Below, piece after piece: positions 5,844 to 11,064 of a stretch of 11,064 nt of DNA; position 1 is the stretch's first letter, and the number at the start of each line of letters is the position of its first letter. Where the stretch lies: NCBI GenBank assembly GCA_050697195.1, contig JBOGZL010000017.1, positions 1 through 11,064 of the forward strand, given 5' to 3'. The stretch is from DASPWW01 sp050697195 (GTDB taxonomy: Bacteria > Actinomycetota > Thermoleophilia > Solirubrobacterales > 70-9). Under the pieces are notes generated by a model. That model ran no database searches and was not told the origin of the DNA. It saw only the letters and a list, made by a program, of their open reading frames with translations. The position numbers and the translations under genes were made by a program.

Positions 5844-7011
5844 CCTCCTCGATCACCCGCCGGAGCGCCGACCGGGCCGCCTCGGGCGTGAACCGCTTGA
5901 GCACGTCGCGCCGACCGGCGGCGGCGATCCGCTCCGCCTCGTAGCGGTCCCGAAGCATCCGGACGATCGCGTCCGCCAGCGCCCGGGGGTCCTCGGGGGG
6001 AACGAGCAGGGCCGTCTCGCCGTCCCGGAGAGCCTCGGGGACCGCGCCGACCCGGGTGGCGACGACGGGACGCCCCGCGACCAGCGCCTCGCAGCCGGCG
6101 CGTCCGAACGACTCCGGGGCACGCGCCGGGTTGACGAAGACGTCCGCCGCCGCGTACGCGTCTGCAACCCGCGGGCAGGATTCGGCGAACGTGACCGCGT
6201 CGGCGACCCCGAGGTCATCCGCGAGCGGAGGAAGCTCGGCGCGGAATGCGTGGTCCTTGCGGCGGGGAAACGGCCTGCCGACGAACACGCAGCGCGCTGT
6301 GGGAACCTCGCGCCTGACCAGTGGGAGCGCCCGGATCAGGATGTCCTGTCCCCGCCCGTGGGTGACGTTCCCGACCGCGACGACGCACGGCTCCTCGGAA
6401 GAGATGCCGTTCGCGGCCCGAAAGCCCGCTCCGTCCCCCCCGCCGTAGACATCGGGTATCGGCGGGTGGGCGACGGTGGGCGGGCGACCCCCCGAGGCGC
6501 GGAACTGCGCCGCGACCGCTCCCGAGCAGGCGACCACCGCGGCGGCGAGACGTCGGTTCGCGGCGACGAGCGCTCGCCTCGACGCCCCGGGGGCGAACCG
6601 CCACTCGCCTCTCGCCGCGGTGAGGATCTCGGCCGCGTAGACGACCGCCGGGACCCGCTCCAAGCGCGCCGCGAGCAGAGCCGTCGGAAGCGTCGTCGTG
6701 GCGACGACGACGACCTCCGGCCGGGCGGTGACCAGGTGGGCGCGGAACGCGCGCAGCTCGCGAACGAAGCGGCGCGGGGAGCGCGCGAGGCCACGTGCGC
6801 CCTCGGGCAGGGTGATCGCCGAGTAGGGAAGCTCGGTGACGGGGGCGCGCGGCCGAAACGCATCCGCGACCGCGCCCGGGCCGGGGACGACCACTTCGAG
6901 CACCCCGGCCTCCGCGAGCCAATCGAGCGAGGACTCGAGGTCCCGGAACGGCCCGCTGATCTCCGCGAGGTGGAACACGGCCAGCGTCCTCGGCGGGCTC
7001 ATCGAGGTCAT
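5794..7011 (-). CDS. Family 4 glycosyltransferase (GT-B fold)
   Basis: A 405-residue GT-B glycosyltransferase. The N-terminal acceptor half has VFHLAEISGP (12-21), VVVVATTTLPTALLAARLE (100-118) and VVACSGAVAAQF (159-170). The C-terminal donor half opens with VVAVGNVTHGRGQDILIRAL (210-229), then CVFVGRPFPRRKD (241-253) and the nucleotide-sugar signature PARAPESFGRAGCEAL (295-310) with the E300/E308 pair, followed by GRPVVATRVGAVPE (313-326). The ATG at 7011 overlaps the upstream stop as ATGA, like other junctions here. The in-frame ATG at 7002 has GAGGA eight bases ahead of it and is a real alternative, giving 402 residues. The last 16 codons run into the convergent sulfotransferase gene. It is the final gene of the right minus-strand block and probably adds a later sugar of the repeat unit; its specificity is unknown. 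Confidence 0.92.
   Translation of the reverse strand: MTSMSPPRTLAVFHLAEISGPFRDLESSLDWLAEAGVLEVVVPGPGAVADAFRPRAPVTELPYSAITLPEGARGLARSPRRFVRELRAFRAHLVTARPEVVVVATTTLPTALLAARLERVPAVVYAAEILTAARGEWRFAPGASRRALVAANRRLAAAVVACSGAVAAQFRASGGRPPTVAHPPIPDVYGGGDGAGFRAANGISSEEPCVVAVGNVTHGRGQDILIRALPLVRREVPTARCVFVGRPFPRRKDHAFRAELPPLADDLGVADAVTFAESCPRVADAYAAADVFVNPARAPESFGRAGCEALVAGRPVVATRVGAVPEALRDGETALLVPPEDPRALADAIVRMLRDRYEAERIAAAGRRDVLKRFTPEAARSALRRVIEEVSSKARRPGAPGEAPG
5809..5824. repeat. Perfect 16-bp palindrome inside the convergent gene overlap
   Basis: GCCCGGAGCTCCGGGC reads the same on both strands and could fold as a 6-bp GC stem with an AGCT loop. It lies within the 50 bases shared by the sulfotransferase and GT4 coding ends. 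It could help bidirectional termination, but no T tract follows on either strand. In DNA this GC-rich, one such palindrome per window is about what chance gives. Confidence 0.3.
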
Positions 7012-7985
7012 CCTCGGCGGATGCGCGCGCGCCGGGTGGCTCGGCGCCGCAGCGTCGCGAGCGGGCCGGGCGCGCTCGCGCTCACCGCGTCGGCGGGATA
7101 CGACTCCGTGGGCAGAGCGGCGCGATAGCCTCGTACCCGCCCCCGAAGCCCGGCGAGATTGCGGTCGACGATCGCCTGGCCGGCGCAGAGGACGGCATCG
7201 CGCGCGAGCACCCCGGCGGCGCGCGTCGGGCTGCGCAGCACGCCCCATTTGCGGACCACGTACCCGCGCCCGAACCCCATCAGGTAGTTCTTCGCCGCGG
7301 ACCCGGAGCCGAGCGTCGCCGAGTGCTCGTGGGTTCCGAGCGCGGCAGGGGCGAGCGCGCACCGCGCCCCCCGCCGGCGCAGCCTCAGCACCAGGTCGAC
7401 GTCCTCCCAGTAGGCGAACAGGCGCTCGTCGAAACCGCCGGCCTCGAGGAAGGCGCCGCGATCGAACGCCGCCGCCGCTCCGGACGGGCCGATCGGATCC
7501 GGAATCGAGGCGTTCAGGCGAGAGGTCGGCTCGCCGTTCAGATAGTCGAATACGAGCAGCGTGCGGTCGAGCTCCATACCGGCCGAGTCGATCAGCGACG
7601 GATCGCGCCCGTCGCGCATCACCCCGGCCGCCATCACCGCGGCGCTCCCCGGGTCGAGCGCGCCCGCGATCGCGGCGACGAACCCGGGGTCGCACACGCA
7701 GTCGTCGTTGACGAGAACGAGCGCCTCGCCCTGCGCCCGTCCGGCGGCGACGTTCACCGCGCGCGAGAAGCCGGCGTTGCGCTCCAATCGGATCACCTCG
7801 ACCGCCGGGCGGGCCGCGCATTCGCGGGACACCGCCTCCGCGACCGAGCCGTTGTCGACGACGATCGTCTCCTGGGCGCCGTCGCCGGGCTCGAGCGTGT
7901 CGAGCAGCCTCCCGAGACGCTCCCCGCCCTCGACCGAGGGGACGATCACCGATGCCGAGCGCAATCGCGTCCCTAGCTCATCCAC
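7008..7985 (-). CDS. Family 2 glycosyltransferase
   Basis: A 325-residue GT-A glycosyltransferase starting at GTG. Motifs: ASVIVPSVEGGERL (11-24), IVVDNGS (41-47), RLERNAGFSRAVN (66-78), the metal-binding LVNDDC (91-96), GPSGAAAAFDR (166-176), YWEDVDLVLRL (192-202) with the catalytic acidic residues, and THEHSATLGSGS (218-229) followed by NYLMGFGRGYVVRKWG (233-248). The last block is typical of WbbL-like GT2 enzymes in O-antigen and exopolysaccharide loci. The C-terminus is basic (Arg-rich, about 310-325), possibly for membrane contact. The start overlaps the methyltransferase stop by eight bases and the stop overlaps the GT4 start (ATGA), so it is the middle of a translationally coupled trio. 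Family is firm; donor and acceptor are unknown. Confidence 0.92.
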   Translation of the reverse strand: MDELGTRLRSASVIVPSVEGGERLGRLLDTLEPGDGAQETIVVDNGSVAEAVSRECAARPAVEVIRLERNAGFSRAVNVAAGRAQGEALVLVNDDCVCDPGFVAAIAGALDPGSAAVMAAGVMRDGRDPSLIDSAGMELDRTLLVFDYLNGEPTSRLNASIPDPIGPSGAAAAFDRGAFLEAGGFDERLFAYWEDVDLVLRLRRRGARCALAPAALGTHEHSATLGSGSAAKNYLMGFGRGYVVRKWGVLRSPTRAAGVLARDAVLCAGQAIVDRNLAGLRGRVRGYRAALPTESYPADAVSASAPGPLATLRRRATRRARIRRG

Positions 7986-8952
7986 CCGCGGGGAGGCGGT
8001 CTCCGCCGGCGGGGACCGCCTCCACCACCATCGTGCCGCCCCTCCGTGCGAGCCCGGCGCCGAGCTCGAGGGCGAGGGCGACGGGAACCAGCAGCGGACC
8101 GGCGAGGGCCGTGACCGCGAGATCTCGCCGTCGGTCCCGCGGCACGACGTCGCCGAGGTCGCGCTTGAGAAACCGGAAGGCGACGTCTCGCTCGCGGGTG
8201 AGGCGGTTGAGCAGCGTCTGCCACATGCCGAGCGGATTCTGCTCGATCACCAGGTGACTGACCCGGTCGACGCGATACCCGGTGCGCCCGAGAAGGGCTC
8301 GGAGGCCGGTCGAGGTGAAGTGAGTTCGATGCCGGGGAACATCCTGATGGAACCATCCGTCCCCGCCGATCCGGGCTTGGAGGCTGCCGAGGTCGGGGCA
8401 GGCGACGATCGCCCGTCCCCCGGGCGCGAGCCAACGGCGGGCGCGATCGAGCGCCTCCCCGGGGTCGTCGAGGTGCTCCAGCACGTGCCACAGGACGACG
8501 GCGTCCTGGCTTCCCGAATCGATCCGCGCCTCCTCGATCCCGACGTTCTGGACCGCCACGCCCCGGGAACGCGCAGCTGCCCCGCCGCCGGCCGCGGGCT
8601 CGATCCCGGACACCCTGTATCCGTCCGCGTTCAGACGCGCGAGGAAGCGCCCGTCCCCCGCTCCTACCTCGAGGATGCGAGCCCGGCCCGGGACCCGCGC
8701 CAGAAAGCGGGTCCGGTCGATCTCGGACAGGCGTCGCAGGGGCTCCAGGAGCCAGTCGAGCGAGCCGCGGGCGTCCGCGTACGTCCCCGCCTCGTAGAGG
8801 CCGACGGTGGGGCTCGAGCCGGCGTCCATGGTCACCGCAGAGCCGCACCGCTCGCATCGCGCGAGCGGGTAGGCGTCCCGGCCGGCGAGCTGCGGGTCCG
8901 TGACCGAAGCCTGCCGCCACGGCTTCAGCCGTCCACCGCACGCGGGGCACAT
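7978..8952 (-). CDS. Class I SAM-dependent methyltransferase with N-terminal zinc ribbon
   Basis: A 324-residue protein. The N-terminus has two Cys pairs, C2/C5 (CPAC) and C33/C36 (CERC), that can bind one zinc ion, as in sugar- and nucleotide-sugar methyltransferases of the Methyltransf_23 type. The SAM-binding glycine loop is ILEVGAGDGRFL (93-104), with E118 in the expected ribose-contacting place, D150 at motif II and WHVLEHLDDP (155-164) typical of this family. FHQDVPRHRTHFT (201-213) is also characteristic. A hydrophobic stretch at about 278-300 could be one membrane segment or a membrane-resting helix. It most likely methylates a sugar of the glycan (inference from context). It starts 13 bases after the glycosylphosphotransferase stop without a clear Shine-Dalgarno sequence, and its end overlaps the GT2 start by eight bases. 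Confidence 0.9.
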   Translation of the reverse strand: MCPACGGRLKPWRQASVTDPQLAGRDAYPLARCERCGSAVTMDAGSSPTVGLYEAGTYADARGSLDWLLEPLRRLSEIDRTRFLARVPGRARILEVGAGDGRFLARLNADGYRVSGIEPAAGGGAAARSRGVAVQNVGIEEARIDSGSQDAVVLWHVLEHLDDPGEALDRARRWLAPGGRAIVACPDLGSLQARIGGDGWFHQDVPRHRTHFTSTGLRALLGRTGYRVDRVSHLVIEQNPLGMWQTLLNRLTRERDVAFRFLKRDLGDVVPRDRRRDLAVTALAGPLLVPVALALELGAGLARRGGTMVVEAVPAGGDRLPAGG

Positions 8953-8965
8953 CGGGCGGGGGTGG

Positions 8966-10417
8966 CTAGAAGGCGCCGGTCCCCCGAACGATCACGGGGA
9001 CGGTCTGGAAGAGGATCCTGAGGTCCCGCCCGAGCGACATGTTCTCGACGTAGTCGAGCTCCACGGCAAGCCGCTCGGCGAAGGTCAGCTCACCGCGCCC
9101 GAACACCTGCATCGGGCCGGTCATCCCGGGCTTCACCTCGAGCCGGAAGCGGTGGTCGGGCTCGTAGCGCTCGACGAGGTCCACCTGCTCGGGCCGCGGC
9201 CCGACGATCGCCATCTCACCTCGCAGCACGTTCACGAGCTGGGGGAGCTCGTCGAGGCTGAACCGTCGCAGCAGCCGGCCGACCCTCGTGACGCGGGGGT
9301 CGTTGCGGAGCTTGAACATCGGCTCGCGGAGCTCCTCGAGGCGGACGATCTCCGACAGCGAGTCCTCCGCGTTCGCCGCCATCGTGCGCAGCTTGTGCAT
9401 CCGGAACGGACGGCCACCGGTCCCCGCCCGAAGCTGGGTGAAGATCACCGGCCCGCGACTGTCCAGCTTGATCGCCAGAGCGACGAGCGGGAACAGCGGG
9501 CCGAGCACGACGAGAGCGGCCGCGGCGACGCAGAAGTCGAACGCTCGCTTCAGCATCAGGGTCGAGCGCGAGACGTCCCAGGTCTCGTAGTCGAACACCG
9601 GCAGGTCGGCGACCTGGGAGATCCGCAGCACGGGCAGGGCTCGCCCGCGAAGCGGGCTCACGACGCTGAGCTTCACCTGGCGTGCGCGACAGGCAAGGAC
9701 GAGGCGGGCGATCAGGTCTGGGTCGACGCTCGGCGACGCGACCACCACGCGGTCGACCCTGGAGGTGAGCTCGTCGAGCTTCTCGGGTGCGAGGCCGTCG
9801 TGCGCGGAGGGGTCGCCGTTCTCGACCACCCGCAGGTGCATGTCGGTGAACAGCTCGGCCTTCCTCACGATCGCGTCGGCGAGCTCGCCCGAGCCGATCA
9901 CCGCGGTGAGCTCGGGCGGGGTCGCGCGTCGCCACACCCAGCGCACGATCCCCCGGAGGACGAACGCCGAGAGCGCGGCGACGAGGAACATCCGCGCCGC
10001 ACCCGCGGTCGTCAGCGACTCCGCGGGGGTCAGCGGAAGCAGCAGGGCGACGGCCGCGGTGCCGCCCGCCGCCCAGGCGAGGATCCCCGGGACCTCGTCC
10101 ACCGTGAGGTGGCGGATTGCCTCGTGGTCGCGGTCATACAGGCCGACGAGCTTCGCGAGCAGCAGCCACAGCGGGAGGAAGACGAGCGCCCACGGAGCCT
10201 CCGCGAGGGACAGTCCCGCGCCCGCGATCGCGGCGATCGTGGCGATCGTGTCGGCGAGCGCGAGCATCCGGCGGCGAAGCGCGTCGCGCCACCAGCGCGG
10301 GTACACGGCGGGTGAGGCCGCCTCGCGGCCGTCCACGCGAGCCGAGGGCGGCGTCTCACGCTGCCCCTCTGGTGCCGGCGCCAGGCCCTGATCCCTGAGC
10401 GCCTCCGAAGATCTCAT
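8966..10417 (-). CDS. Polyprenyl glycosylphosphotransferase (WbaP/WcaJ-type initiating sugar transferase)
   Basis: A 483-residue membrane enzyme that transfers a sugar-1-phosphate from a UDP-sugar to polyprenyl phosphate, starting repeat-unit synthesis. After a polar leader (1-40), hydrophobic segments lie at about 50-70, 76-93, 109-130 and 139-158. A Rossmann-like cytoplasmic domain (about 169-275) follows; its loop is VIGSGELA, with Ala for the usual third Gly. The catalytic C-terminal domain has KRAFDF (290-295), a Pro-containing re-entrant hydrophobic helix (about 296-317), GPVIFTQLRAGTGGRPF (322-338), HKLRTM (341-346), the FSLDELPQ dyad D389/E390, EMAIVGPRPEQ (401-411) and KPGMTG (429-434). 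All residues expected for activity appear present. The ATG at 10417 is fixed by a strong GGGAGGG seven bases ahead. It is probably the first gene of the four-gene minus-strand run that ends at 5794. Confidence 0.95.
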   Translation of the reverse strand: MRSSEALRDQGLAPAPEGQRETPPSARVDGREAASPAVYPRWWRDALRRRMLALADTIATIAAIAGAGLSLAEAPWALVFLPLWLLLAKLVGLYDRDHEAIRHLTVDEVPGILAWAAGGTAAVALLLPLTPAESLTTAGAARMFLVAALSAFVLRGIVRWVWRRATPPELTAVIGSGELADAIVRKAELFTDMHLRVVENGDPSAHDGLAPEKLDELTSRVDRVVVASPSVDPDLIARLVLACRARQVKLSVVSPLRGRALPVLRISQVADLPVFDYETWDVSRSTLMLKRAFDFCVAAAALVVLGPLFPLVALAIKLDSRGPVIFTQLRAGTGGRPFRMHKLRTMAANAEDSLSEIVRLEELREPMFKLRNDPRVTRVGRLLRRFSLDELPQLVNVLRGEMAIVGPRPEQVDLVERYEPDHRFRLEVKPGMTGPMQVFGRGELTFAERLAVELDYVENMSLGRDLRILFQTVPVIVRGTGAF

Positions 10418-10424
10418 CCGCGCA

Positions 10425-10431
10425 CCCTCCC
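10425..10431 (-). promoter_or_regulatory. Strong ribosome binding site of the glycosylphosphotransferase gene
   Basis: On the minus strand GGGAGGG lies seven bases before the ATG at 10417. It is the clearest Shine-Dalgarno sequence in the window. It rules out the longer in-frame extension up to 10654, which would overlap the ligase-like gene. Confidence 0.75.
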
Positions 10432-10451
10432 GAGTCCTTCCCCGGTATGCC

Positions 10452-10476
10452 GACCCGAGGATATTCCACTCGGGTC
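10452..10476. repeat. 8-bp inverted repeat with AT-rich spacer in the intergenic gap (possible operator or terminator)
   Basis: The arms GACCCGAG (10452-10459) and CTCGGGTC (10469-10476) are perfectly complementary around a nine-base AT-rich spacer. The repeat sits in the 79-base gap between the ligase-like gene and the glycosylphosphotransferase, 35 bases before the latter's start. On the minus strand the spacer edge reads TATCCT (10463 to 10458), a possible -10 box that would start a transcript near 10451; I see no convincing -35 box. It may be an operator over a promoter, or a hairpin terminator of the upstream gene, though no T tract follows. Confidence 0.4.
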
Positions 10477-10496
10477 CGCGCGCGCTCCGGTCGCCG

Positions 10497-11064
10497 CTAC
10501 CACGGGACATCCACTGCACTCGAACCCTCCGCCTGCTCGGCGCTCTCGGAACCGGACGACTGCGAGCTCCCGGCCGACTTCTCGACGCCCTTCTCGGTGC
10601 CGACGAAGATCGGCGCGCGCGGGTACAGGGCCCGGGCCCGGTAGTACCTCTCACCCGCGGCTGCCCGGTCGCCCGCCTGGGCCTCTATTCGCCCCGCGAC
10701 CCACCACAGCGACCAGTCCTCGGGCGCCCTGTCGATCGCCTTGGCGATCGCCGCGCGCGCGGCGGGGACGTTCGGAGCGCGCTCCTGGACCAGGGCGAGC
10801 TCGAGCCACGGCTCCGCCGCCCACGGCTGCAAGATGGTCGCGTCGGTCGCGTCCTGCGCCGCCGCCCCGATGTCCCCGCGATCGAACGCCGCGCGGCTGT
10901 CGTCGAGCTTCACCTCGGTGAGAAGGAGGACCCCGGCGATCCACACCGCGGCCCAGCCCGCCAGCAGGGTGGCCACTCCCCAGCCAAACGAGCGCCGGGG
11001 GCGCTCGCTCGGCGGCGCGCCGTCCGAGCCGGCGGCCGCGGGGCGCACCCGGCCACCCCGGGGC
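10497..11064 (-). CDS. C-terminal part of a probable O-antigen ligase-like membrane protein with TPR tail (partial)
   Basis: The reading frame is open from the right edge to a TAG at 10497, about 188 residues. Numbering from the GTG at 11048: a basic Pro-rich stretch (1-20), one strong membrane segment SFGWGVATLLAGWAAVWIAG (20-39) continuing into VLLLTEV, then about three TPR-like helical pairs (DRGDIGAAAQDATDATILQP; WLELALVQERAPNVPAARAA; WWVAGRIEAQAGDRAAAGER) ending in ALYPRAPIF. A Ser/Glu-rich tail closes the protein. This layout matches the end of actinobacterial O-antigen ligase/polymerase family proteins, which carry an extracytoplasmic TPR region after the last membrane helix. The GTG at 11048 could start a small separate protein, but the frame continues upstream without a stop, so a truncated larger gene is more likely. 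Function as polymerase or ligase is inferred from context. Confidence 0.65.
   Translation of the reverse strand, partial: PRGGRVRPAAAGSDGAPPSERPRRSFGWGVATLLAGWAAVWIAGVLLLTEVKLDDSRAAFDRGDIGAAAQDATDATILQPWAAEPWLELALVQERAPNVPAARAAIAKAIDRAPEDWSLWWVAGRIEAQAGDRAAAGERYYRARALYPRAPIFVGTEKGVEKSAGSSQSSGSESAEQAEGSSAVDVPW

Noticed and set aside
8900..10315. Long plus-strand open frame opposite the glycosylphosphotransferase
   Set aside because: Its product is a His/Glu/Arg/Asp-rich sequence typical of antisense readings of GC-rich genes, while the opposite strand has all motifs of a polyprenyl glycosylphosphotransferase.
10418..10654. Longer start for the glycosylphosphotransferase up to 10654
   Set aside because: This would overlap the ligase-like gene and adds an Arg/Ser-rich stretch without family features. 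The ATG at 10417 has a strong GGGAGGG at ideal spacing.

Overview
The window is an extremely GC-rich stretch with tightly packed genes, frequent GTG and TTG starts and 4-base gene overlaps. This style, together with the protein families present, suggests an actinobacterium. The deep-branching Thermoleophilia (Solirubrobacter/Gaiella relatives) are my best guess, but that placement is inference, as no marker gene is present. The whole window is one cell-surface or exported polysaccharide biosynthesis locus. There are no RNA genes, mobile elements, CRISPR arrays or integrase-like genes that I can see, and no gene-free stretch longer than about 80 bases.

Layout. (A) Left minus-strand block, 2090 down to 1: an extended-SDR sugar-nucleotide epimerase-like protein, then a 68-residue coiled-coil protein, then a family 2 glycosyltransferase that runs off the left edge just as a second GT domain begins. 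The three are chained by GTGA and TTGA overlaps. (B) Central plus-strand block, 2136 to 5843: a GT2 with an extra N-terminal beta-rich domain, a WbbL-like GT2, and a sulfotransferase with an N-terminal coiled coil. (C) Right minus-strand block, 11064 down to 5794: the C-terminal TPR tail of a probable O-antigen-ligase/polymerase-like membrane protein, a WbaP/WcaJ-type polyprenyl glycosylphosphotransferase, a zinc-ribbon SAM methyltransferase, a GT2 and a GT4, the last four nearly contiguous.

Blocks A and B diverge from a gap of only 45 bases. Blocks B and C converge and overlap by 50 coding bases. The 79-base gap between the ligase-like gene and the glycosylphosphotransferase holds an 8-bp inverted repeat next to a strong Shine-Dalgarno sequence.

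How the genes could work together (inference from family roles): the glycosylphosphotransferase loads the first sugar phosphate onto a polyprenyl phosphate carrier in the membrane. The five glycosyltransferases extend the repeat unit. The SDR protein supplies or modifies a nucleotide sugar, and the methyltransferase and sulfotransferase decorate the glycan. The ligase-like protein polymerises or transfers it outside. The sulfotransferase points to a sulfated polysaccharide. The most unusual items are the free-standing coiled-coil protein, the Phe in place of the usual catalytic Tyr in the SDR protein, and the promoter/operator-like hairpin before the glycosylphosphotransferase.
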